Source: Chlamydoabsidia padenii
Taxonomy: Eukaryota; Mucoromycota; Mucoromycetes; Mucorales; Cunninghamellaceae
Assembly (NCBI GenBank): GCA_025330725.1
Contig: JAIWND010000061.1
Location: 1-64,000, forward strand
Reading direction: 5' to 3'
Length of the DNA stretch: 64,000 bases
Shown here: in pieces, positions 11,207 to 25,070 of the stretch
How the letters are laid out: the number at the start of each line of letters is the position of its first letter
Position numbering within the stretch: position 1 is the stretch's first letter
The notes under the pieces: generated by a model
The model's database searches: none
Seen by the model: the letters and a program-made list of their open reading frames with translations, nothing else
Told to the model about the DNA's origin: nothing
Translations under genes and position numbers: made by a program

Positions 11207-11995
11207 ATGGAAACGTGTGTTTTGCCACTCTCAACTCAAACTAAAGCCACCGAACAAGACACCGAACAAGAAAATCAGGAACCAACCATTCACCAACCTA
11301 TTGATGACAACTCCCTTCCAACTGCCATTACTATCAACACTCGGAAATCTTCAACAATGTCTTTATCTGACCTGATTCCAGGTGCTGCCGAAGCTTTAAG
11401 GACTCGACAACATTTACAACAAACCACCAGCAACAACGATACTTTGACTTTATTCCATGATTCCTCTTCCACTTCATCTCTGTGCAACAATCAACCAGTA
11501 ACTAATGCTACACCATTTGCTCGCGCTCTCACCAAAGTCAAGCTTCAGGTACAAACGAAACGACTCAAGGAACGATATTTAAGTCATGAATGGATTCGAC
11601 TTGCTTTGGGACTTCCAGTGGATCTCTCTCGGATCAATCTTCACCATTGCTACTCTTCACAAGAACGACTGGATGATAAAAATGATAAGACAGCTGGACC
11701 TCAAAACCCAATTAACACTTCAATGGCACTAGACACCAGCTCACTCTCTCCTTCCTACTCACCACCACCATCACCTGCACCAAGTAACACGACTTCTTCA
11801 GGGCTATTGAATAGTAAAAAGGATGCACCGATAAACATCCCCGCCACGCCCCCAGTCTCGCCTTCTCGGACAGGTGAAATCGCAACATGGTATGAATGGA
11901 AAATTGACCGGTCAAAATTCTCTGTGGATGAAGTGCAAACCAAGGTGGATCGACTTCGAACAACCAAGCTTCGGGACAGAACTGGTATAGTATAA
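11207..11995 (+). CDS. Hypothetical 262-aa protein downstream of the RasGEF
   Basis: An intronless ORF with Ser/Pro-rich middle, a conserved-looking block (FARALTKVKLQVQTKRLKER, then WIRLALGLPVDLSRI), and a C-terminal charged block (TWYEWKIDRSKFSVDEVQ). I do not recognise the family. It begins only 115 bp after the RasGEF stop. The ATG follows an acceptor-like TTTTAG at 11194-11199, so it may carry a 5'UTR intron. A TATA-like TATATATAAA lies near 11117. Splicing from the RasGEF exons into this frame is not phase-compatible at the donors I tested, so I treat it as separate. An alternative is a broken or mis-assembled C-terminal part of the RasGEF. Confidence 0.5.
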   Translation: METCVLPLSTQTKATEQDTEQENQEPTIHQPIDDNSLPTAITINTRKSSTMSLSDLIPGAAEALRTRQHLQQTTSNNDTLTLFHDSSSTSSLCNNQPVTNATPFARALTKVKLQVQTKRLKERYLSHEWIRLALGLPVDLSRINLHHCYSSQERLDDKNDKTAGPQNPINTSMALDTSSLSPSYSPPPSPAPSNTTSSGLLNSKKDAPINIPATPPVSPSRTGEIATWYEWKIDRSKFSVDEVQTKVDRLRTTKLRDRTGIV

Positions 11996-12209
11996 TCCCT
12001 TCCTTCCTCTCATTTTGTTTTTATTCCCCCTCCTCCTCCCACAAACAATTAGATCACCCCCTCGTTTGTCATTGTAGTCAATAACCTATTTTTATACACA
12101 TCCCCATTTTATTTTACCCTCCACCACTTTTTACCCCTTGACCACATTATATATAAAAAACAATCAAATAAACAATCAAATCTTTATTATATCATCATCA
12201 TTGTCTTCT

Positions 12210-13031
12210 TTAGTATTTGTATTTGGTGGAGTAGTCCTTGAGTGATACCACTAAACCTCTGCCTTTTCGTGCACCTCGATACACCGTCTATGTTATTAAA
12301 GCAAAAAAAAAAAAAAAAGTCGGTAAGTGTGGTCAGGCAGATTACCTATTTCCCTTTCTTACCTCTGTCAAATCAATCATTTCTTGTTTATCGTCCAGCG
12401 CCCAATTGATCTTGTTGTTATTCCCTGTTCCCAGATCAACCATGATATGTTTGTTTCTAAAGAAAAACATAGTAGTGCATGGATCGTATAATTCATACAT
12501 CTATAGGAAAAGAAAAAAGTAAGTTACAAAGGTAAAAATTTCCCCAAGAGTCACCCCCTTACCTTGTTAAAATCAGGCACTTCAGTGATATCCACCTACA
12601 AAAAAAAAAGGAGGGTTAAACAGTTTAAACATTGACAAACAAGACTTACCAAATAAATGACGGCAAAATTCTTGACCTTTTCCGCAATATTGTAAAGGAT
12701 TTCGTCCATTTTCATACAGATGGGGTCCCAATCATGACCAAACCGAATAATGACCACCCGATCTTCTTCAGATAGAATCGCCTGATCCACTTGCCAGCCT
12801 ACAATGAGAAAATAAAAAAGTTGAGTAAAGCAGTCGAGTACGATCTTTAGTATACTTACCGTTAGTCAAATGAGGTAGAAAGTACTAGATGGTCCCCCCC
12901 CGATAAAAGCCGAAGATTAGTTTAACATATCATTCATTCTTGTATTATCAAGTTAACTTACCGACTATAATATAAAAGCAGTTAGTTAGAAGACAAATAG
13001 AGTATCATAGAGTTCGATGATTTCTTACCAT
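12210..13031 (-). CDS. DIB1: U5 snRNP protein Dib1/Dim1 (TXNL4A), with a 3-nt micro-exon
   Basis: Seven exons (13031-13029, 12964-12962, 12884-12860, 12798-12650, 12595-12563, 12500-12363, 12287-12210) join to exactly 142 aa, the length of human TXNL4A. It has the thioredoxin-like fold and near-identical blocks: VDQAILSEEDRVVIIRFGHD, CMKMDEILYNIAEKVKNF, TGNNNKINWA, and the C-terminus YSTKYKY. The protein sits in the U4/U6.U5 tri-snRNP and is needed for pre-mRNA splicing. Exon 1 contributes only ATG of the coding sequence, exon 2 is only TCG (Ser2), and exon 3 starts YFLPHLTNGWQ, matching MSYMLPHL in animals. Lysine replaces the usual arginine before the last tyrosine. An inverted pair of the recurrent promoter element lies at 13116-13151. 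Confidence 0.95.
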
Positions 13032-13115
13032 TTTTCAAACCACGAGCAAACAAAGAGAGAGAGAGAGAGACGAAGAAAAAGCATCATGGCGAAGTAGTAA
13101 AAAAAAAAAAATCAC

Positions 13116-13151
13116 GGCGGCATTTGAAAAAACAAAATTTCAAATACCGCC
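13116..13151. promoter_or_regulatory. Inverted pair of the GGCGG(C)ATTTGAAA element (DIB1 promoter)
   Basis: GGCGGCATTTGAAA at 13116-13129 faces TTTCAAATACCGCC at 13138-13151, an inverted repeat with an 8-bp spacer. It lies 85-120 bp before the DIB1 ATG on the minus strand. Recurrence in front of other genes suggests a regulator binding site, possibly for a dimer. Confidence 0.55.
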
Positions 13152-13314
13152 ATTCCAGTTTGCTACTTGATGGTGTAACATTATGCAAAGCGTCAATCAT
13201 CAAAGTAACCAACAAGTACGTTTTATTTTATTAAACAAGTAAAAATAAGGAGAAGGAATTCTATCTATTAAATGTTTATTGTAAAGCTATATTCCGGTTG
13301 ATCAATGCAGATCG

Positions 13315-14520
13315 TCAAACAAATGTATGCCGTAGTTCAGAGAGTAGATCCTTGTCCAAAGCCAATGAGGTTTCCCAAGGTAAACTTGATTCCCACCGAT
13401 TGAGTGCTGTTATTTTGTTCATACCAAGAGTACGTCGTCGCCACCCATGTCGAGCCATGATGAGAACAAGTGAAAAAGGAATATCCTGGATCCGCCACCG
13501 AATGATCTTCATTTCCACCAATTGGCCACACTGTTGTACGATACCTGCGATTCCATCGACTCTTCGTTTCCGTTTGTGTTGTGTTGACAATTCATCCATT
13601 CCCTCCACCCCATGAATCACGAGTTGTTCGACTTTTTTCGCATAATGTGCCACAGTTTTTAGAGTGGCAGGATCTTGACATTGTATATCCAAATGACGAA
13701 GGTTATGTCCATAGTGCATAATGAGTTTTGGCAACACGTTAGGATGAATTTGTTGTAAAGATATTTTCAAAGTGTGTATGGAAGGACAGAATTGTTGGAG
13801 TTCTTCTAATGCTGTGGTGTTTGCACCTTTGATTCGATTGTGATTGGCGCCCAAGGATATGTGTGTGAGATGGGGCATGAGTTGCAATAATCCATGAATG
13901 GCCATCGATGAGAAATCAGTCCAGTCCAGTTCAAGACAAGAAATAGAAGAAGTGGTGGTGGTGATAAAGGATTCCAAAGAGTCATCGCCGTCGTTGTGAT
14001 CGTGGTAATAATAAGTTGCTGGTAGTTGGTATACACTGGTGAGTCGATGGTCTTCAGGTAGCAAAGGAATATAAGCTTCTGGTTGATTGAGGCAAACCAA
14101 GTTACAATATCGGAAACACAAGGTTCCAAGTGATGGATGGGTTAAAAAGGACCCGATTCGATCCACAGGCAAAATGGAAAAATGATAAAAGGTCAAAGTC
14201 GTCAAATGAGGCATCCATCGTCGAGTCCACTCTGCTTGTAATGGAGAAATAAGCCATTGGTAACTACTTTGACAACAAGTCAACGTCAGCTGTTTGGAGT
14301 ATGTCGCCACCACTTGCCGAAGGATAGGAGACCTTTTCAAACCATGGTCCAGTTGACGCCAATGTTTTCGAATAGTAAAGTGGACATGACGATAGAGATG
14401 AGGAAGACAGCAAACGTAATTCTGTCGATTGGTCAAACATAGTTGTGAGAGAGTAGATTGAGGAAGACAGGCAAAGATGAGTTCACCTATTTCAAAGGGA
14501 AGATCGAATAAATGGTGCAT
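13315..14520 (-). CDS. F-box-like/LRR-type protein
   Basis: An intronless 401-aa ORF starting MHHLFDLPFEIGELIFACLP, a typical F-box opening (LP.EI...I...L), followed by STLSQLCLTNRQ and irregular leucine-rich repeats (MPHLTTLTFYHF, HISLGANHN, LKISLQQIHPNVLPKL, LRHLDIQCQ). F-box proteins link substrates to SCF ubiquitin ligases; the substrate here is unknown. I chose the ATG at 14520. The frame is open farther upstream (to 14658), but there it only reads A-rich tracts as poly-Phe, which is better seen as 5'UTR. The C-terminus runs to 13315, leaving 163 bp to the promoter element pair of DIB1. Confidence 0.7.
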   Translation of the reverse strand: MHHLFDLPFEIGELIFACLPQSTLSQLCLTNRQNYVCCLPHLYRHVHFTIRKHWRQLDHGLKRSPILRQVVATYSKQLTLTCCQSSYQWLISPLQAEWTRRWMPHLTTLTFYHFSILPVDRIGSFLTHPSLGTLCFRYCNLVCLNQPEAYIPLLPEDHRLTSVYQLPATYYYHDHNDGDDSLESFITTTTSSISCLELDWTDFSSMAIHGLLQLMPHLTHISLGANHNRIKGANTTALEELQQFCPSIHTLKISLQQIHPNVLPKLIMHYGHNLRHLDIQCQDPATLKTVAHYAKKVEQLVIHGVEGMDELSTQHKRKRRVDGIAGIVQQCGQLVEMKIIRWRIQDIPFSLVLIMARHGWRRRTLGMNKITALNRWESSLPWETSLALDKDLLSELRHTFV

Positions 14521-14842
14521 GGGTAATTGTAAAAAAAAAAAAAAAAAAAGGAGAAAGAGAGACAAAAAAAAAAAAAAGAAAAAAAAAAGATTGTCGGTCT
14601 TTATTTTATAAAGGGGCACGGAGGTAGCGTACCCATTGGCGTTTATGCAAGATACCAACCAAAATAAAAACCACTTGATTAAGAAACAAATCCAAATCTA
14701 TATTTTATTAGAATAGAGTAAAATGTGACATATATGGGGACATGTATATGTTGGAGTGGTTGTAACAAGAAGTGATGTATATAAGTATTGTGTATGTGTA
14801 TATATATGTGGGTGGGTGTGGATGAGTGATTGTCGTACTATT

Positions 14843-15397
14843 CTAATGCTTGGCGGTGAATTTGATGTTGTCAAAGGCTTCACGTTCGTTGATTTCAGCG
14901 GTTACTTCTTCAATATAAGGTTGGAGATATCTGACATCCTATGTATAATTATATATAAAGTAAATAAAATAAAATAAAATGGAGTGAGTAACATGATTGA
15001 CTATACTTTCTTGTTTTTTCCTTACCGCTTCTGGGGTGACCCATTGATCCTTGGGTAAGAGAGTGTGAGACAAGGAGCATTGCATAGCCACACGGATACG
15101 GTAGGCACGGTCATACATTTGGCGAGGTTCGGCAATTTCGAGACGACGGAGAGCTTCTTTGACCAAAGGACTTTCTTCAGCGACCAAATCATCGTATTTG
15201 AGACCTACAAGTTATATATATAAAGAAGAAGAAGAAGAATGAGTTGAGACAGCTATTTGTTATCGATTCAAAAAAGTTGATGACTTACCGATTTGTCGGT
15301 ACCCAGCAGCTCCAGCATAAACCTTGGCAGCAGGCTTCAGCAATCCAGAGAGGAATTTGGAGTTTTGCACAACACTTTTGAGAGAGATGGTAGCCAT
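14843..15397 (-). CDS. QCR7: Ubiquinol-cytochrome c reductase subunit 7
   Basis: Exons 15397-15289, 15204-15026 and 14938-14843 give 127 aa. Family blocks are AGAAGYRQIGLKYDDLVAEE, EALRRLEIAEPRQMYDRAYR, HTLLPKDQWVTPE, and the C-terminal YLQPYIEEVTAEINEREAFD, as in UQCRB/QCR7. It is a matrix-side structural subunit of respiratory complex III. The length is normal for the family. A TTTCAAATACCGACC element at 15498-15512 lies about 100 bp before the start. Confidence 0.92.
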
Positions 15398-15497
15398 TGC
15401 AAATAAATACAAAGAGTGGGGAGAAGAAGATAAAGAAGTGTTAAAAATCAGAGTAGGGGTCTTTGCTTTTATTTATTTATTTTTGTCGTCACATTTT

Positions 15498-15512
15498 TTT
15501 CAAATACCGACC
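15498..15512 (-). promoter_or_regulatory. Recurrent TTTCAAATACCG element (QCR7 promoter)
   Basis: TTTCAAATACCGACC, the same half-site as in the DIB1 promoter, is located 101-115 bp upstream of the QCR7 start codon. Confidence 0.45.
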
Positions 15513-15568
15513 CCAATTAAGGAAGTTCTTTTTCTCTATATACTATAAAACTACAATGCAGGGACAGA

Positions 15569-17887
15569 TCATCGGTGGTCATGATCTTCTTGATGATTAT
15601 TTTGTTCTTGCTGTTCTTGCTGAGACAATAATGGCCGAGCATCACTTGATCCACCTTCGTCATGGTCGTCTTCGTCTTCTTCCTCTGGTTTCAGTTCGTC
15701 AAATTCATATCCCATCGAGGCCCTTGGTGTCTGTCGAGGTAATGATGGTGATCGCCAGTCTTTTCGTTTGTGTAGGTACATTGCTGTTGCCAAACCCAGG
15801 ATGGCTGCTGTTCCAACAAAGCCATATATTAAAGCACCGTGATCCGAGCTGGTGTCCTCTGTTGCTGATCCACCCGGTGTCACTGAATCATTCTCATCAT
15901 CGTCCATATGATTTGCTGGTGCTGTCGAGGTAGCATTGGTGCTTAAAGTGGGTGTCTCTATAGTCGTCGTCGCTTCAGTCGTTGTGGTTGTCGACGCTTC
16001 AGCCATTGTCGTTGTAGTGACTGGCTTGACTCTAGTAGGACGAGCTGGTGCATGTGTTTCCTTGCTTTGCGATGATGTTGCCGAAGAAGGTTTGATTACT
16101 GACGCAGTTACATTGTTGGTGGTATCGTGGTTGACGTCCGGTAGATGTATAGGTTTACCTTCAAATTCTGGGTCCATTTCGCCATACATAGTCATTGTCC
16201 AATTCTGCATGTATCCTGTAAATTCGGTATTGACTTCATCGTAGACAGACAAAGTCCAGTTGCCAATAGGATCCTCTTCCCTATATCAAATATAAGCCAT
16301 CTAGTTATATAAACTGTTTCTTTTCCTTTTTTTAATCCAACTTACCAATGCTTAACAGTCATAAATTTCCAATTAACAATACCATCAGCGCTGATATCAC
16401 CTAGTCGAACTGTCGCTAGTTCAGATTCCACCTTGTTAGGACTTGATAATACAATCTGGATATCCCCTCGACGTTGGTGCTCGATGTTGATTGTTGCTGT
16501 AATGTGTTCCAATCTTGACATACCTGCCGCCTTAATCATTTCCTCTGTGACCTGCACCACACTTTGAAGAGGTTTCTTGTGTTTGCCAGAAGTAGAATCA
16601 GGAATGGCCGTTTTGTTCATTCGGACCGGGAGTTCCAGGAAGGTTTGCTTGTTGACCTTTTCAAATTCCTTGGCAGCTTCAACAATGGCCCATGTATCCA
16701 GTTTTCCATACCCATACTTGTGATTAAACATGCGGCCAGAGGGCAAAAGTTTCCAGTCCTTGTCCTTTAGATCCACGGGCACCGCTGTTTGGACACAAAG
16801 ATGTTGCAAATCACGCCAGGTCAAATCAGGTCGAACGGATAACACCAATGCAAAGATACCAGCAGCATTAGGTGCAGCAGCCGAGGTACCACCATGCATG
16901 TCAGTACATTGTTCGTTTCCATAATTAGTTGTATACTACAGAAGAAGAAAATCAGTGGTGTAAGTAAGTATCAACCAGTCCCCCTTTGTCTACTTACGAT
17001 CGATTTGCCACCCCCACTGGAGTATGTCACAACAAGTTGAGCCGAGCAACTTTCGCTATAAGATGGATGTCGGTTGGCGTGATCAAGAGCCCCGACAGTA
17101 ATAGTATAAATGCTGTTGGTGTATCCATCAAAGTTGCAATTGTCACCAGAATCCCCTCCATTCCCTGTCGCAAACACATACACCGTTCCTTTTCCACCAC
17201 GACCATTTTCAATACCATTGATAAATGCATCAGCCAGAATACCATTGGGAGCCTCCATAGTTTGACCATCATCAGGGGGCCCCCATGAGCATGAGAAGAT
17301 ATCGTTTTCTTGATACTTATAATTGAGCGCCGCCGCTTCGTCCACATCACTGATTTCCCCCGACAAAATGCGAATACCTAATATACACAAATCAAAAGAA
17401 AGAAGAAGAAATAAAAGTTAGTCTTCCACTTGATCAACATCATTTTCATAAAAGCCCTTTACCTGACACTTTTGCTTCGTAGGCAATACCAACACCACAA
17501 GCATCATTCTTGACAGCAGCAATTTGACCAGCACATCGGGTACCATGATAATCGTTCCACAACATCGGTGTTGGTAGGTCTACATGATCGTTAAAGTCGT
17601 AAGATCCTTCAGCGTACTATAAAAAGAAAAGTTATGCGTAAGTAAAAACATGTCTTTTGTAGATATAGCCCCTCTTCTATAAAAAAATACATACAAAGTT
17701 GTCCTTCAAGTCACTGTTTTGGTGATCCAATCCATCGTCCAAGATAGCCACAACAATCCCTTTACCAGTGACGCCTTGCTTCCAAACAGATGTAATGTTG
17801 ATGTCGTTTCCAACGTCTTCTTGATTAATCTATACAAAAACAAAGAGTAATAATATAAAAGTTGTTAATACCAAAAACCCCAAAACC

Positions 17888-17941
<54 letters not shown>

Positions 17942-18462
17942 CTTACCAAGTGCCATTGATCGGTGAATCCAGGGTCCTTGATTCCAAGTGATGTTTTGGC
18001 ATCTTCCAAAACAAGTTTACCAGAGTTTAGGATGGGAGCACGTGGGATTACTGCTCTTTTCGATCGTCGTTTCAGAATTTGCTTGTCAATACGCTGTACC
18101 TTGGACCAAGCAACAGATTTTGCCGGATCCCTTTTTGATAGTACATGATTCTTCTTTTGGTGTTCAAAGGATGCTAGCACCGGGTCGACTTGGTCAGATG
18201 ATGATGTGTAAACCGATCGTTCCGTTATTGTTGGTGAGAAAGAAGATACCACAAAGTAGGTTTTTAATTCACCCACTGGACCTTCATATCGAGTACCAAG
18301 AGAGGACGCAATTTGCTGAGCATGTTGTTGAGTATCGTCTTCACTGTGGCCCTGGGGGAAGTGGAGGGTATAATACTGCCTTGAGGGATCTCTTTTGATG
18401 ATAGCGGCTGAGGCTACCCACACAAAATAAATGAGCGTAGCCGAGAAGTAGAGATGCATCAA
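15569..18462 (-). CDS. KEX2: Kexin-type proprotein convertase (subtilisin-like serine protease)
   Basis: Six exons (18462-17947, 17829-17695, 17616-17463, 17377-16998, 16935-16346, 16280-15569) give 828 aa. Order: signal peptide (YFSATLIYFVWVASAAI), prodomain ending in a dibasic site (KRRSKR), and the S8 domain with Asp near 203 (AILDDGLD), His near 241 (DYHGTRCAG), oxyanion Asn in ATGNGG, and Ser near 413 (HGGTSAAAP). A P-domain (GNWTLSVYDE) follows, then a Ser/Thr-rich stalk, one TM helix (LIYGFVGTAAILGLATAMYL), and an acidic cytosolic tail. Kex2 cuts secreted precursors after KR/RR in the late Golgi. Intron 1 carries a 47-nt poly-A on the sense strand. The usual RCAGE is RCAGQ here. Confidence 0.95.
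17893..17939 (-). repeat. 47-nt sense poly-A tract in KEX2 intron 1
   Basis: On the coding strand the tract begins about 8 nt after the GTAAGG donor. It is the longest of many such intronic tracts in the window. Confidence 0.9.
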
Positions 18463-19324
18463 AAGAAGTGTGTTATATATGCTATGCTATAGTATATATT
18501 GTGACAAGAGGAGTGGAATAACGATAGCAGAAGGAGAATGTAGAATGTGAATAAGAAACAGAGAGAGAGAAAAAAAAAAAAAAAGAAATAAAGAAAAGCC
18601 AGCGGAGTTTCAGATACCCAATTAAAGTCGTTTTGGACCTATGTTGAGAAACGAGACACTCATCTCAGCATTTTCTTTTTTAAAAGACCGACAGCGAAAC
18701 ACCACAATAGGTACAGCTGCATCCTCTTTGGTATTGTCCATTGCAAGATACTTCGTCTTTGAACCTCCTTTGAATTGGAAATTGAAACATACAAATGAAT
18801 AAAATCTATCATCATGTGAATCATACGATCAGATAAAGAGTTGGATCTATACCTTGGCATTATGTGAAGATGGTAGGTAGCACAGGGCCGGGTATTGAAT
18901 ACAAGAAGGAGATCGAATGGTGAACCGCCACGGATCTCAGTGTCGTTTCCTTTGAACTGGCTGAGCAAAAACAATCTTACATTAATACTAAAGACAATGA
19001 GGATGGGTACATGTAGAGATCATTGTACTATACTGCTGGCTCAAGTGTGGATCATTCAACTACAGCTTAATAAGAGGAAGTGGAACGAACCTTGCAATGA
19101 AATAGAGAGAAAGCTTATACAAAGTTGGTAGATCTACTTAGTCGCACAGAAAGAGAAGGAGGGGGGGGTTTATTTTATTTTTTATATGCAACATACGAGG
19201 ATGTCATGACACTTTATAATTCAGGGCAGCAGGAGCCACTCCCAAGAAATTCATTATTCAAGCCCCGCCATGCTGGATTTTTTCAAAAGCTAGGATCTGA
19301 GCTTTCCTTTTTTCTTCCTTCTTC
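18463..19324. other. Divergent KEX2/AFG2B intergenic region with an exon-like minus-strand segment
   Basis: 862 bp with no firm gene. On the minus strand, 18967-18866 reads as an open segment bounded by an acceptor (GCTCAG) and a donor-like GTATAG, encoding FKGNDTEIRGGSPFDLLLVF. A second segment at 18776-18660 joins it only ambiguously. I do not recognise either. It could be a gene remnant or a small unannotated gene. Confidence 0.3.
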
Positions 19325-22422
<3,098 letters not shown>

Positions 22423-22494
22423 TATCATGATAGATCAATCACATTGTTGTTATGTAGTATTCCCCCATCATCATTATCATTTTAACTTACTTTA

Positions 22495-22530
<36 letters not shown>

Positions 22531-23242
22531 GTATTGCTCTTCTTCTCCTCTTTGCCTCACTAATAAAAAATAAAGATTCCAATGATATCAATAAAAATAG
22601 ATCTGTCTAGATCTTAATTGACTCACCAATTAGTTGTATATTCCCGAATACCCTGCCATATATGTATGTAGTAAAGTTTCAAAAGGTATGTTTTGGTCCA
22701 GGATGAAGCAATGACATTTAATTCATCATGGTCATCCCATCATCTTCTTCAACACAAAAAGGTGTTGCTTTTGCATAAATTTTTGCAAAATTAGAATCCC
22801 GATCACAATTAGAATCCCACGTAACATTCCGCTCAAAAGGAGAGTTCACATAGCTCTACTCATTTTACCTCAAACAAAGGGACCATCTTGTATTTTGTTC
22901 AACCACAACTCTTGGACCTAAAAAAGACATATTGGTGATGGGTATGGGCAAGGTTGACTTGGAAACTCCGCCGCTCATGCATAATCCCACATCTCCTTAG
23001 GTCCCCAAGCTTCATTTCACGATTACTCAAACAAACAGTATATCATTCAGGTCCAGTTTGACTTGATGACATTGGTCACTTTTTCTTCCTATCCTTTTTT
23101 TCTTTTTCTTTATATTGTCTCACTCAACTTCTAAAAGGGGAAGGCGGGATTTGAAATCCACATTTCCCACGGGTTAAATTAAGCGTGAGGATTTATTTTG
23201 CACTTCTTTCACTTCTTCTTCACTTTACCCATCCATCACCAC
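22423..23242. other. Intergenic AFG2B/BCKDHB, left boundary of the segmental duplication
   Basis: No gene. A (TA)n repeat lies at about 22499-22527. The direct sequence AGAATCCC occurs twice near 22794-22816. From about 22946 onward the DNA is paralogous to the inverted copy ending near 62078. Confidence 0.5.
23143..23156 (+). promoter_or_regulatory. Recurrent GGCGGGATTTGAAA element (BCKDHB promoter)
   Basis: A perfect-looking copy of the element, 87-100 bp before the BCKDHB start codon. Confidence 0.55.
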
Positions 23243-24883
23243 ATGCTTCGCAATTCTAGTCGCGGGATCACTTCCCTATTAAAGGTAATGTCACAAGAAA
23301 AGATAAAACACACACCAACGCATGAACACTCACTTTTATTTTTTGCATATACAGGGACACCGATATTATGCCGCTTCAGCCACCGCACAACCTAACGATG
23401 GCATTCAACAAGGTGTTGCCTTCTCCAAACTATTGATAAATAAACCTGAAGAGGCCTTCCACACACCTAATCTATCTCGTTTGAATACCACCAACAGTAA
23501 GTACAGAGGGGGGAAAAGTGAATGTTATGTTTGGATTAATGATTCTTTCTCTCTCTCTCTCTCTTTTATTTTATTAAAACAGGTGAAACGAAGAAAATGA
23601 ACCTCTTCCAAGCTGTCAATGATGCCATGTCTATTGCAATGACGACTGATGACAAAGCTGGTATGTATAAATGACTGGAGAGAAACACAAGAAGCCTATG
23701 GACTAACTATTATTTTACTTTCCTAGTTGTGTTTGGTGAAGATGTCGCCTTTGGTGGTGTATTCCGTGCAACAACTGGTCTGGTGGAAAAGTTTGGTCGT
23801 GATCGTGTCTTTAACACTCCTTTGACAGAACAAGGTATTGCTGGATTTGCTATAGGTATGGCCTCGGTGGGTCATACTGCCATTGCCGAAATTCAATTTG
23901 CTGATTATATCTTCCCCGCCTTCGATCAGGTAAAAAAAAGAAACTGTCAAGTACCATATTTTTTATCACTCACCTCTCTTTATCTGTAGATTGTTAATGA
24001 AGCTGCCAAGTTTAGGTATCGCTCGGGAAATCAATTTGATGTGAGTGGATTAACGATTCGTGCTCCTTGTTCAGCTGTTGGTCATGGTGGGCATTACCAT
24101 TCTCAAAGTCCTGAAGCCTTCTTTACTCATTGTCCTGGTCTAAAAGTAAGTGAATAGACTTGATGATCCTTACTTCTTCTCACAATTACTCTATAGATTG
24201 TTACACCAAGAAGTCCTCTTCAAGCAAAAGGATTATTACTGGCCTCCATCCGTGATCGTAATCCTGTCATCTTCTTTGAACCCAAATGTCTTTATCGTGC
24301 TGCTGGTAAGTTGGATCCTTCTTTTGCATCAATGACATGGCATAATATTGAACTTTTTATTTTTATAGTGGAACAAGTCCCGGTGGAAGATTACGAATTG
24401 CCCCTCGGTAAAGCTGAAGTAGTGAAAAAAGGGACGGATGTCACGGTGGTAGGATATGGGTCTCAGATCTATGCTTTGGAAAATGCAATTCAATTGGCGG
24501 AAAAAAAGATGCCGGGTCTTAGCTGTGAACTGATCGACCTGCGAACGATTTTACCTTGGGATGTAGAAACCGTGGTGGAATCGGTGAACAAGACAGGACG
24601 GTTGGTGGTGGCTCATGAAGCTCCCAAGACAGCTGGTGTAGGTGCTGAAATTGCATCGACTGTGATGGAAAATTGCTTCTTACGATTGGAAGCACCAGGT
24701 AATTGAATTGAATATCAGTTCCCTGACTTGATTTTATTACTAACATGATATATGCTTCTATTTAATCTGATAGTGGAAAGAGTTTGTGGCTGGGATACTC
24801 CTTTCCCATTGGTGTTTGAAAAATTTTATATGCCTAGTATGATCCGATGTTATGATGCTATCAAGAATGTTGTAAATTATTAG
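23243..24883 (+). CDS. BCKDHB: 2-oxoisovalerate dehydrogenase E1 subunit beta, mitochondrial
   Basis: Eight exons (23243-23284, 23355-23496, 23583-23660, 23727-23929, 23990-24145, 24197-24305, 24369-24698, 24774-24883) give 389 aa. An Arg/Ser-rich mitochondrial presequence ([14 protein letters not shown]) leads into the E1-beta fold: [89 protein letters not shown], and the transketolase C-domain ([10 protein letters not shown]...[11 protein letters not shown]). With the alpha subunit it decarboxylates branched-chain 2-oxo acids from Val, Leu and Ile in the mitochondrial matrix. A decaying inverted copy lies at 60101-61750. Confidence 0.95.
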
Positions 24884-25070
24884 ATTACACCTACCCTACT
24901 TTTACAATAGTAACATTGTGAATTACAGTATTAGATTACCACACACCCAGTATTACTAGCACCCTTTTATGTATGTATTATTCCCACCCGCATGTAGTTA
25001 AATCAATAATATCAACAATAAAAACCATCTTTATTATAATTTTTAACTATAAGGTCCCTATACTATTTAG

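Noticed and set aside
11054..11995. Splicing of RasGEF exon 11 into the downstream ORF
   Set aside because: The donor at 10991 is phase 0, while the acceptor at 11199 would need phase 2. The RasGEF domain is already complete at 11092.
14521..14658. Longer start for the F-box-like protein
   Set aside because: The extra 46 codons are mostly poly-Phe/Leu from A-rich tracts. The F-box begins right after the ATG at 14520.
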